Below, piece after piece: positions 1 through 6,276 of a DNA stretch of 7,274 bases. The first letter of the stretch is position 1. Each line of letters begins with the position of its first letter. Source of the stretch: Streptosporangiaceae bacterium (lineage in GTDB: Bacteria > Actinomycetota > Actinomycetes > Streptosporangiales > Streptosporangiaceae); NCBI GenBank assembly GCA_030050125.1, contig JASIJN010000332.1, forward strand, positions 1 through 7,274. The letters are read 5' to 3'. A program made the position numbers and the translations under genes. Below the pieces are notes generated by a model. The model ran no database searches, had not been told where the DNA came from, and worked only from the letters and a program-made list of their open reading frames with translations.

Positions 1-1
1 C

Positions 2-1672
2 TGGCTGGCCGAAGGCCTGCGTCAGCTGGGCGGCAAGGCCGCCGCGACGCCGGCCGCCCCGCGTGGTGACGGGGATTACCCGCGCGAGCGGCTGGCGAAT
101 CCCTGGCCGGGTCGCTGGCTGATCGGGCCGGCCCTGGCCGCGGCCGGATGCGCCGGCGCGCTGACCACGCTCGGCCCCGAGAAGGCGCTGCTGGCCCTGT
201 TGCTGGTGACGGTGGTGGCGGGCGTCTGGCGGTGGCCGGCGCTGGCGGCCTACCTGGCCATAGGACTGACGCCGCTCACCGCGAACCTCGACCTGGGTCA
301 CGCCCTGCCCCTCATCCGGCCGAACGAGGCCCTCGACCTGCTCGTGGGGGCGACGCTGGCGGTCCGCGGGCTGGTCAGGGCGCGCACGGGCGAGCTGCCC
401 AGGATCCGGCTCGGCCGGATCGAGCTGGCCATGGTCCTGATGGCGGTGTCCAATTCCGCCGTCCCGCTGCTGTGGATGATGATCCGCCAGGAACCGATCA
501 CCCAAAGCGATCTCCTCTACGCCCTGGTGATGTGGAAGCTGCTCGGCATCTACGTGATCGTCCGCCTGGCGGTGCGCACCGAAGCGCAGATACGGCGGTG
601 CCTGTGGCTGTCGGTCGCGGCCGCGTGCGTCGTCGCGCTGGTCGCGGTCCTGCAGTCGCTGTCGCTGTTCGGCGTGCCGCGGCTGCTGGCCGAGTTCTTC
701 GGCGGCCCCACGCAGTTCGGACCGCCCGGAGGCCGGGGCAGCTCGACGCTGGGGCTGCCCGCGGCCACCGCGGACCTCATGATCTTCAACCTGGCGGTCG
801 TGTGCGGCCTGTGGACGCGGTACCGGCGGCATCCGGTGGTCCTGGCGGCCGCCGCCGCGCTGATGTCGTTCGGCGCGCTCGCCGCGGGCGAATTCGCCGG
901 TGTCATCGGCTTGGTCGTGGGCCTGGCCTGCATCGCGATCGTGACCCGCTCGGCGAGGCTCCTCGGATTGGCTCTGCCGGTCCTGGGGGCCGGCGGCTAC
1001 GTCCTGTGGCCGGTGATCAGCGGCCGCCTCCTCGGCTTCCAGTCCGCGTCCAGGCTGCCGGCGAGCTGGATCGGGCGGCTGCAGAACTTGCAGACCTATT
1101 TCTGGCCCAAGCTGTTCTCCGACTGGAACTTCGTGCTCGGCGTCCGGCCATCGGCCGTGGTCGACGTGGTGAGCGCGTCCGGAGACCAGGTCTGGATCGA
1201 GAGCGGCTATACCTGGCTGCTCTGGGGCGGCGGCATCCCGCTGCTGCTGAGCTTCCTGTTCTTTGCCTACGTGACGGCGCAGCAGGGCTGGCGGGCGGCA
1301 CAGGGGGGCCGGCGGGCGCAAAGCGTCGCGGGCGTCGCGGTTTTCGTGGCGGTCGTCGTCATCACCGTCCTCATGATCTTTGACCCGCACCTGACCTACC
1401 GGGGCTCGGCCGACGACTTCTTCTTCCTGATCGCGCTGGCCGTGCCCAGGGACCGGCGTCCCGGGCAGGCCCGCAACACCTACCACGCACTAGCCGAACT
1501 GAACGCACGGAGATCAGATGACAGTCGACAAGACCATTCACGACACGGCCCGCGAACCGAGCATCCGCGCCGGGAGGCGCCGGCGGCTGCGGCCACAGGG
1601 ACAGCAGGGGCCGCAGGAGCCGCAGTCGCCGAACGGAGCACCGCCGCAGCCGCCGCGGCGCCTGGGCGGTGA
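2..1672 (+). CDS. O-antigen ligase / Wzy-like polysaccharide polymerase, 5'-truncated by the window
   Basis: Integral membrane protein of the O-antigen ligase/polymerase type, which joins or transfers lipid-linked glycan units on the outer face of the membrane. The frame is open from base 2 with no ATG or GTG before base 206, so the true start lies upstream of the window. The visible part is 556 residues. About eleven hydrophobic segments can be picked out between bases 120 and 1440. Between them is a large polar section (about 1000-1200) ending in VWIESGYTWLLWGGG, which resembles the late E-x-GY motif region of Wzy/WaaL proteins. GRGSSTLGLP, around base 735, resembles the family's usual R-x-GTLGNPN loop. 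The last 60 or so residues (after about 1490) are Ala/Arg-rich low complexity and overlap the next gene. Base composition suggests this tail is not the selected frame there. Polymerase and ligase cannot be separated by sequence reading alone. The family is fairly sure, the exact role is not. Confidence 0.78.
   Translation, partial: WLAEGLRQLGGKAAATPAAPRGDGDYPRERLANPWPGRWLIGPALAAAGCAGALTTLGPEKALLALLLVTVVAGVWRWPALAAYLAIGLTPLTANLDLGHALPLIRPNEALDLLVGATLAVRGLVRARTGELPRIRLGRIELAMVLMAVSNSAVPLLWMMIRQEPITQSDLLYALVMWKLLGIYVIVRLAVRTEAQIRRCLWLSVAAACVVALVAVLQSLSLFGVPRLLAEFFGGPTQFGPPGGRGSSTLGLPAATADLMIFNLAVVCGLWTRYRRHPVVLAAAAALMSFGALAAGEFAGVIGLVVGLACIAIVTRSARLLGLALPVLGAGGYVLWPVISGRLLGFQSASRLPASWIGRLQNLQTYFWPKLFSDWNFVLGVRPSAVVDVVSASGDQVWIESGYTWLLWGGGIPLLLSFLFFAYVTAQQGWRAAQGGRRAQSVAGVAVFVAVVVITVLMIFDPHLTYRGSADDFFFLIALAVPRDRRPGQARNTYHALAELNARRSDDSRQDHSRHGPRTEHPRREAPAAAATGTAGAAGAAVAERSTAAAAAAPGR
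1507..1517 (+). promoter_or_regulatory. ribosome binding site for the chain-length regulator gene
   Basis: GGAG at 1509-1512 lies five bases before the ATG at 1518. It is the clearest Shine-Dalgarno sequence in the window. It supports the 1518 start even though that start lies 155 bp inside the upstream reading frame. The next plausible in-frame start is the GTG at 1695, just past the upstream stop. Confidence 0.6.
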
Positions 1673-3104
1673 CCGTCAGGCCAGACGGCTGGCGGTGCTG
1701 CACGCGCGGCACTCCCGGTCCTCGCTGCGTGCCGGGGCCTCCTGGTCGCGCTTCCTGGTGGCCTACGCCGCCTGGATCATCGTGGTGACGCTCGCCGCCG
1801 TCGGCGCGGCCGCCGCGCTGGCGCACTCGCAGACGCCGTTGTACCGGTCCCAGGCGGTCGTGATCGTGTCGCCGCCGGCCGTGTCGGCCAGCAGCGGCAA
1901 CCCCCCGAACATGGCGACCGAGGAGGACCTCGTCAAGTCCGGGACCGTGCTGACGCGGGCCTCGGCACTGCTGCACGTGCCCGTCGCCACGCTGGCCAGC
2001 GGGCTGTCGGTCAACGTGCCGAGCACGACGACCCTGCTGCAGATCTCCTATTCGAGCCCCGTGCCTCGCATCGCACAGCAGCGAGCGCAGGGAATCGCCC
2101 GGGCGTACGTCTCCTACCGTTCGCCGGTCCACGCCGCGACCTCGGCCGGCCACGCGGTGGTGAGCGCCACCCCGACCGCCGATCTGGTCACCTCCGCGGC
2201 CCTGCCGAGCTCGCCGGCCAGCCCCGACTACCTGATCGACATCGGCGCCGCGCTGATCGTCGGGCTGCTGCTGGCCATCGGCTCCGCCTGGCTTCGCGAT
2301 CGTACGGACGACCGCCTGCGCGGCCCGCTGGACCTCGAGGCCCAGGCCGGCGCCCCGGTGCTCGGGTCGATCCCCGCGTTCCGGCCCGGCCGCGACGATC
2401 GCGCCGGCCGGCTCGTCATGGCCGCTTACCCGGACTCCGCCGTCGCCGAGGCCTATCGCTGCCTGCGGACGCGGCTGCTGCAAGCGGCGGCCCACCGGGA
2501 CGCCAAGACGCTCCTTGTCACCAGCCCGGGCTGGGAGGACAAGAGCACCGTCGCCGCCAACCTGGCGGCCGCGCTCGCGCAGTCGGGCCGCCAGGTGGTG
2601 CTGGTGTGCGCCGACCTGCGATGGGGGCGGGCCGACGAGCCGTTCGGGCCGGGCGCGGGTTACGGCCTGAGCGGCGTACTGGACGGGCAGGCGGGCGTGG
2701 CCGAGGCCCTGCAGGCAACCGAGGTCCCCGGGCTGCGGCTGCTCCGGCCCGGCGCGGTCCCCGCCGATCCGGCCGCGCTGCTGCAACGTCCCGCCTTGCC
2801 CGCGACGCTCGGCGAGATCCGCGGGCGGGCGGACGTCGTCGTGATCGAGGCCCCTCCGCTGCTGGCCAGCCCGGACGCCCAGCCGCTCGCGGACCTGGCG
2901 GACGTGATCCTCATCGTGGCCGACGCGCGCAGATCTGCCCGCAAGCACGTGCGGCTGGCCATGCACGAGGCCGAGCACACGCGGGGCAAGCTGGCCGGGT
3001 GGGTGCTCGGCAACGTGGGCAGGCGCCGCCGCCTGCGGCGCAGCGGGCCTGAGTCGCTCGCGACGAACGACCGGGGCCTTACTACCGCGGGGCGGGCTTG
3101 GTGA
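1518..3104 (+). CDS. Wzz/BY-kinase-like polysaccharide chain-length regulator with degenerate ATPase motifs
   Basis: A 528-residue fusion of a Wzz-type membrane domain and a cytoplasmic BY-kinase/MinD-like ATPase domain, the usual single-chain form in high-GC Gram-positives. It should control chain length or export of the polymer. Residues 1-70 are basic and Pro/Gln-rich. TM1 is about 79-102. The extracytoplasmic loop is about 105-235, with the Pro-rich signature SSPASPDYL before TM2 (about 238-258). EAYRCLRTRL (311-320) is the conserved element leading into the kinase domain. The nucleotide motifs deviate. The P-loop reads SPGWEDKST (336-344), with Asp in place of the Gly before Lys and one residue fewer than usual. 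Walker A' reads VLVCADLR (361-368), with Cys for the first Asp. Walker B reads VVVIEAPP (440-447), with Glu for Asp. The C-terminus is Arg-rich (GRRRRLRR, 501-508) and has no tyrosine cluster. It overlaps the upstream gene by 155 bp and the convergent methyltransferase gene by 23 bp. The family is confident. Kinase activity is doubtful. Confidence 0.86.
   Translation: MTVDKTIHDTAREPSIRAGRRRRLRPQGQQGPQEPQSPNGAPPQPPRRLGGDRQARRLAVLHARHSRSSLRAGASWSRFLVAYAAWIIVVTLAAVGAAAALAHSQTPLYRSQAVVIVSPPAVSASSGNPPNMATEEDLVKSGTVLTRASALLHVPVATLASGLSVNVPSTTTLLQISYSSPVPRIAQQRAQGIARAYVSYRSPVHAATSAGHAVVSATPTADLVTSAALPSSPASPDYLIDIGAALIVGLLLAIGSAWLRDRTDDRLRGPLDLEAQAGAPVLGSIPAFRPGRDDRAGRLVMAAYPDSAVAEAYRCLRTRLLQAAAHRDAKTLLVTSPGWEDKSTVAANLAAALAQSGRQVVLVCADLRWGRADEPFGPGAGYGLSGVLDGQAGVAEALQATEVPGLRLLRPGAVPADPAALLQRPALPATLGEIRGRADVVVIEAPPLLASPDAQPLADLADVILIVADARRSARKHVRLAMHEAEHTRGKLAGWVLGNVGRRRRLRRSGPESLATNDRGLTTAGRAW
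3023..3041 (-). terminator. possible hairpin terminator for the methyltransferase transcript
   Basis: A perfect inverted repeat, GCGCCGC (3023-3029) and GCGGCGC (3035-3041), with a five-base loop. It lies 41 bp beyond the methyltransferase stop codon and inside the 3' end of the convergent chain-length regulator gene. There is no T-tract. GC-rich coding DNA yields such hairpins by chance, so this is tentative. Confidence 0.2.
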
Positions 3105-3816
3105 TCAGCCCCAGCTGGTCGTCGGTGATGACGGCGTCGAGGCCCTTCGACCGGGTGAACTCCACATACGCCGCGTACGCTCCGGCCCACCGCCCCTGGT
3201 CGTGACAGTCGTCGGTCACGATGACCCCGCCAGGGGACAGCAGCTTGTAAACGGCCTCCAGCACCGCGAGGACGGGCCGGTACAGGTCGACGTCGACGAG
3301 CGCGAACCGAAACGGCGCGATGCTCAGGTAGTCGAAGGTCGTGGCGTCAGCGCGGAAGGATCTCACGCGGCTCACGCCGTTGCGGCGCATTGTCCGGTCG
3401 AACCACTGCTTGCTGTTCCCGCGGAAGTCTTTGTCATACCGGTAGCGGCGGCCGAGCGCGTGCTCGCATGAGATGTCGTCCGCGGTGAAACCGGCGAATG
3501 TGTCGATCGCATAGTAGTCGACATTGATGCCAAGGGTATCGATATGACGATTAAGAAAGACGCTCGTCGCACCATAAGCGCAGCCAACCTCGAGGATCGA
3601 CCCCGGGACTTCCGATGTTTTCGTGACCTGCTCGCACAGAAACCCGAGTTGCGACGGGGAGAACATGTACCTGTACCTGTACGTGAACAAATCCCGGGCC
3701 GGTGTCCGGAGCAAGAGCTGCTTTGCGCGGTGTGCCAGGAGTGATTGCGAAGGCCAGGCCGACGGCAGGATCCGCTCTGGTCCGCGGCCCGATACGGGCG
3801 TCTGGTGGTCTTTCAT
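3082..3816 (-). CDS. TylF/MycF-type class I SAM-dependent O-methyltransferase
   Basis: A 244-residue methyltransferase, probably O-methylating a sugar of the polymer or its precursor as TylF and MycF do on macrolide sugars. SAM-binding motif I is ILEVGCAYGATS (74-85). YYAIDTFAGF (101-110) matches the family's D-T-F-x-G block. FALVDVDLYRPVL (171-183) and GGVIVTDDC (196-204) match the Asp residues that bind the metal in MycF-like enzymes (D174, D176, D202, D203). I chose the ATG at 3816 because the sequence just upstream carries the block shared with the acyltransferase gene. Upstream in-frame ATGs at 3858 and 3870 also lack a Shine-Dalgarno sequence and would run through that element. No start has a good Shine-Dalgarno, so a leaderless transcript is plausible. 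Bases 3481-3600 are only about 53% G+C, far below the neighbours, hinting at separate acquisition. The gene diverges from the GT2 gene. The exact acceptor is unknown. Confidence 0.86.
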   Translation of the reverse strand: MKDHQTPVSGRGPERILPSAWPSQSLLAHRAKQLLLRTPARDLFTYRYRYMFSPSQLGFLCEQVTKTSEVPGSILEVGCAYGATSVFLNRHIDTLGINVDYYAIDTFAGFTADDISCEHALGRRYRYDKDFRGNSKQWFDRTMRRNGVSRVRSFRADATTFDYLSIAPFRFALVDVDLYRPVLAVLEAVYKLLSPGGVIVTDDCHDQGRWAGAYAAYVEFTRSKGLDAVITDDQLGLITKPAPR

Positions 3817-3822
3817 ACGTGA

Positions 3823-3890
3823 ACAATCGGTCAGGGCGGCGATGACCGGAACCCTCATACGTGCGAGCATGGCTACGTCAGACGGGGATA
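3823..3890. promoter_or_regulatory. shared divergent control region, copy 1 (methyltransferase / GT2)
   Basis: Inside the 108-bp divergent gap (3817-3924), the plus strand reads ACAATCG (3823-3829), 21 bp, ACCCTCAT (3851-3858), 6 bp, GAGC (3865-3868), 2 bp, GGCTAC (3871-3876), 8 bp, GGGATA (3885-3890). The same blocks in the same order occur at 6277-6337. Read on the minus strand, CGATTGT lies 6 bp from the methyltransferase ATG. GATTGT would therefore be at about -12 to -7 if transcription starts at the A of ATG, and ATGAGGGT at about -42 to -35, where an activator or upstream element would sit. The block identities are seen directly. The promoter role is inferred. Confidence 0.55.
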
Positions 3891-3893
3891 CCA

Positions 3894-3905
3894 GGCGCCG
3901 GCGCC
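3894..3905. repeat. 12-bp perfect palindrome in the divergent gap
   Basis: GGCGCCGGCGCC is its own reverse complement and lies 19 bp before the first possible start codon of the GT2 gene. It could be a regulator half-site pair, but short all-GC palindromes arise easily in this base composition. The second divergent gap has no equivalent. Confidence 0.3.
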
Positions 3906-3923
3906 CGGCTGCACCATTGGGAT

Positions 3924-3947
3924 AATGGAAAGTGAGACAATGGAAAG
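3924..3947 (+). repeat. direct repeat duplicating the GT2 start codon
   Basis: AATGGAAAG occurs at 3924-3932 and again at 3939-3947, 15 bp apart in the same frame. This gives two successive Met-Glu-Ser starts (MESET then MESQW). GGAAAGTGAG at 3927-3936, three bases before the second ATG (3940), partly resembles a Shine-Dalgarno sequence, so the second start may be the one used. GATAAT at 3921-3926 resembles a -10 box and would also favour the ATG at 3940. Confidence 0.45.
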
Positions 3948-5244
3948 CCAATGGTTCTCCCCGGTCCGGATGATGGACGTGGAGCTGACGCGGCCGCTGC
4001 CGGCCGTTCCCGGTGACGGGCAGCGCGGTAAGGCGTGGGTGCTGGGACGGCTGCACACCGAGCCGGTCGGCGTGTGCGTCGTGCGGCCCGGTCCGCAGGG
4101 GCTGACCTCCGGCCAGCTGGCCGCGCTGCTCTGGGACGAGGTCCGCGAGCCGGTCACCGAGCGCTTCGCCGAGGCCGGGCTCGCCTCGCCCCGGCCGCTC
4201 ACGGCAGCGGGCCTGGAGGCCGACCCCGCGACGTGGCCGTTCCTGAGGCGCCGTCAGGCGGCGCTGGCCGACCCGCCGTTCATCAGTGTCATCGTCCCCA
4301 CCCGGGGCCGGCCGGAGCGGGTCGACGACTGGCTGGCGTGCCTGCGGCGGCAGGAGTACCCGCGCTTCGAGGTCGTGGTGGTGGACAACGCTCCGACCAC
4401 CGACGACGTCCGGGCCGGCGTCGAGGCCGCACAGGGGGTGAAGGGAGGCGGCCTGTCGCTGCGCTACGTCCGGGAGCCGCGCGGCGGTACGTGCTGGGCG
4501 GCCAACGCCGGGGTAGCGGCCTCGGCGGGCGAGATCATCACGTTCTGCGCCGACGACGGTGAGCCAGACCCTCACTGGCTGGCCGGGCTGGCCTGCGGGT
4601 TCGCCCGGGGCGATGACGTCGGCTGCGTCACCGGCATGGTGCTTCCGGCCCGGCTGGACACCGCGGCGCAGGAGCTGTACGAGCAGTTCGGCGGGTTTCG
4701 CAAGAGCCGCGGGTTCTCGCCGGCCATCTTTTCCCGCCACGGGCCGCAGAGCCCGCTATACCCGGTTCCCCCGTTCGGAACCGGCGCGTGCGTCGCTTAC
4801 CGCAAGGACGCGCTCGAGCGCATCGGCGGCTTCGACGTCGCGCTGGGGCCGGGAACGCCCGCCCGCGCCGCGGAAGACCTGCTCGCGATGACGATGGTGC
4901 TGCTCGCCGGGTACCGCCTCGCCTACGAGCCCGCGGCATTGATGCGCCACGAGCACCGCCGGGATCTGGACGGCCTGCGCGTCCAGATGCAGGGGTACGG
5001 CGTCGGCCTCACCGCCTACTACGCCGCCCTCCTGCGGCACCGGCCGGGCGTGCTGCCCGAGCTGATCAGGCTGGCGCCCACCGGGTTGCGTTACCTGCGG
5101 GCGGCGAGCTTCCCGGCCACCACGGCTCCGCTGGATCTGCTCGACGAGCTCAAACGGCAGCATCGCCGGTCGATGCTGCTCGGGCCGGTGGCCTACCTGC
5201 GCAGCGTGCGCAGGCAGGCACGGGTCGCGGCGGCCGGTTACTGA
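3925..5244 (+). CDS. family 2 glycosyltransferase (GT-A fold)
   Basis: A 439-residue (or 434 from the ATG at 3940) inverting glycosyltransferase that would add a sugar from an NDP-sugar to the growing glycan at the cytoplasmic membrane face. An N-terminal region of about 110 residues, with the element DVELTRPLP (18-26), resembles the leader domain seen in many actinobacterial GT2 proteins. The GT-A domain begins at FISVIVPTRGRPERV (119-133). VVVVDNAP (150-157) is the nucleotide-binding strand. The metal-binding DxD position reads CADDGEPDPHWL (208-219), with Gly212 where a third Asp is common. FGTGACVAYRKDAL (284-297) and the AED motif (316-318) that supplies the catalytic base are intact. 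No clear membrane span is seen, although the C-terminus is basic. Its 3' end overlaps the convergent acyltransferase gene by 7 bp. Donor and acceptor cannot be predicted. Confidence 0.9.
   Translation: MESETMESQWFSPVRMMDVELTRPLPAVPGDGQRGKAWVLGRLHTEPVGVCVVRPGPQGLTSGQLAALLWDEVREPVTERFAEAGLASPRPLTAAGLEADPATWPFLRRRQAALADPPFISVIVPTRGRPERVDDWLACLRRQEYPRFEVVVVDNAPTTDDVRAGVEAAQGVKGGGLSLRYVREPRGGTCWAANAGVAASAGEIITFCADDGEPDPHWLAGLACGFARGDDVGCVTGMVLPARLDTAAQELYEQFGGFRKSRGFSPAIFSRHGPQSPLYPVPPFGTGACVAYRKDALERIGGFDVALGPGTPARAAEDLLAMTMVLLAGYRLAYEPAALMRHEHRRDLDGLRVQMQGYGVGLTAYYAALLRHRPGVLPELIRLAPTGLRYLRAASFPATTAPLDLLDELKRQHRRSMLLGPVAYLRSVRRQARVAAAGY
5196..5214. terminator. possible bidirectional hairpin at the GT2 / acyltransferase convergence
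   Basis: CCTGCGCA (5196-5203) and TGCGCAGG (5207-5214) form a perfect eight-base-pair stem with a three-base loop (GCG). It lies 23 bp past the acyltransferase stop codon on the minus strand and 27 bp before the GT2 stop codon. It is the strongest hairpin I found near a gene end. There is no T-tract, which is common for actinobacterial hairpin terminators. A weaker five-base-pair hairpin (GTGGT/ACCAC, 5259-5273) follows the GT2 stop codon by 14 bp. Confidence 0.35.
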
Positions 5245-6269
5245 AGATCGATCTCGTAGTGGTCGTGCACCACGCCGCCGGCCCCGAAAGACACCTTGAA
5301 GTCGTACAGGCTTTCGTTCAGGTGCCAGCCCTCGTGCGGGGTGGAGACCCCGAAGTCGAAGAACCGGTGCCCGCGACGGCGGGCCAGGTCGATGGCGTGC
5401 TCCATGACCAGGTCGGTGACGCAGGCGACCCGGCCCTGCTCGGTGGTGGCCGTGTACTGCATGTGCATCGCCGGGCCCGCGGCGAACAGCACGGCGCCGC
5501 CGGCGAGTGCCCCGCCCGCCCAGCCGGTGATCAGGATGATGTCCTCGGGAAACAGGTCATGCAGCAGCCGGATCTCCGCGAGCGAGTGCACCGGCGAGGT
5601 GTCATGCCGCCGGGCGAGGTTGGCGTCGAGGATCTGCCAGAAGCCGGCGACGTCGCTCCAGCTGTCCCGGGTGGAGACGCCGGCCGCCTCGGCGCTCCGG
5701 CGCGAGCGGAGCCGCCGCTGGGTGACCCGGCCCCGGCGGCCCAGGTAGATCGCGGCGGACAGGTCGCTGCGGTAGCGCCGCGCCTCGAGCCGGAACAGCG
5801 CGTAAAGGTCGTCCTCCGCCGGCTCGGTGTGGTACAGCGCCGGCACCGCCTTGTAGCGCAGGCGGCGGTAGCCGAGCCGCCGGTAGTGATCGGCGATGCC
5901 GTGCAGGGCCGAGATCATCGACGCGCCGCGGACCGAGCCGTCGTGGATTAGCCCGCCGTAGGTCAGTCCGGGATGGCTGACGATCACCTCGGGGCGCGAC
6001 GGGTTCTCCGCCGCCGGGAGCACGCCGGTCACCCGCCCCCGGCGATCTTCCACCAGCACGGACCGGTCACAGAAACGATCGCCGTGGTAGGACAGGAAAC
6101 GGCGCGTGTGCAGGAACGTGCCGTTGCAGGACCGGGCGACGAGATCGTCCCAGGCCCCGGCGTTTCCCGGCGCATAGCCCCGGACCGCGATATCGGCCGT
6201 GCCCTGATTCGCGCCCTGATTCACGGTCTGATTCGTCACGCTTTCAATGGCCTCTTGTTCGGCTCTCAT
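5238..6269 (-). CDS. FemAB-like / GNAT-superfamily acyltransferase
   Basis: A 343-residue protein of the FemAB-related acyltransferase type often found in polysaccharide loci. It may transfer an acyl or aminoacyl group to a sugar or lipid-linked intermediate in the cytoplasm. After a polar N-terminus with an Asn-Gln repeat (12-22), the first lobe shows TFLHTRRFLSYHGDRF (51-66) and SHPGLTYGGLI (98-108). The second lobe includes GGALAGGAVLF (252-262), HMQYTATTEQGR (269-280), FFDFGVSTPHEGWHLNESLYDFK (starting at 303) and a C-terminal DHYEIDL. DFG-S-x5-G-x-x-LN-x-x-L-x-x-FK is the hallmark of this group. The ATG at 6269 is preferred because the block shared with the methyltransferase promoter lies 7 bp upstream. 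There is no nearby Shine-Dalgarno. It overlaps GT2 by 7 bp and diverges from GT4. A plain GNAT N-acetyltransferase is the alternative annotation. Confidence 0.84.
   Translation of the reverse strand: MRAEQEAIESVTNQTVNQGANQGTADIAVRGYAPGNAGAWDDLVARSCNGTFLHTRRFLSYHGDRFCDRSVLVEDRRGRVTGVLPAAENPSRPEVIVSHPGLTYGGLIHDGSVRGASMISALHGIADHYRRLGYRRLRYKAVPALYHTEPAEDDLYALFRLEARRYRSDLSAAIYLGRRGRVTQRRLRSRRSAEAAGVSTRDSWSDVAGFWQILDANLARRHDTSPVHSLAEIRLLHDLFPEDIILITGWAGGALAGGAVLFAAGPAMHMQYTATTEQGRVACVTDLVMEHAIDLARRRGHRFFDFGVSTPHEGWHLNESLYDFKVSFGAGGVVHDHYEIDLQ
6201..6236. repeat. three 12-bp tandem repeats inside the acyltransferase N-terminus
   Basis: Plus-strand units are GCCCTGATTCGC (6201-6212), GCCCTGATTCAC (6213-6224) and GGTCTGATTCGT (6225-6236). 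They are in frame and encode the repeated Asn-Gln pattern TNQ-TVNQ-GANQ near residues 12-22 of the acyltransferase. The repeat is outside the recognisable fold and could expand or contract by slippage without shifting the frame. Confidence 0.75.
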
Positions 6270-6276
6270 GCTTCAG

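Noticed and set aside
148..1383. 411-codon plus-strand open frame and other out-of-frame readings of the polymerase gene
   Set aside because: Arg/Gly/Pro-rich composition with no hydrophobic segments. The overlapping frame gives a coherent membrane protein.
1371..2978. 535-codon minus-strand open frame
   Set aside because: It is antisense to the chain-length regulator and shows only Arg/Gly/Gln-rich sequence with no recognisable motif. It is an expected shadow in GC-rich DNA.
3667..3684. Three-fold hexamer repeat (GTACCT-like) in the methyltransferase
   Set aside because: It simply encodes a Tyr-Arg-Tyr-Arg-Tyr stretch and is too short to infer a separate function.
3680..3826. 11-bp direct repeat TACGTGAACAA at 3680-3690 and 3816-3826
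   Set aside because: Several 11-bp matches are expected by chance within a window of this size. One copy is explained by coding sequence.
3817..4740. Long upstream extension of the methyltransferase reading frame (a 552-codon open frame on the minus strand)
   Set aside because: The extension runs antisense through the well-supported GT2 gene and through the shared regulatory block. Its residues are low-complexity Arg/Pro/Gly typical of shadow frames. The methyltransferase fold is complete from 3816.
4788..5951. 387-codon plus-strand frame across the GT2 and acyltransferase genes
   Set aside because: It is out of frame with GT2 and antisense to the acyltransferase, both of which have clear family motifs. 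No motif is seen in it.
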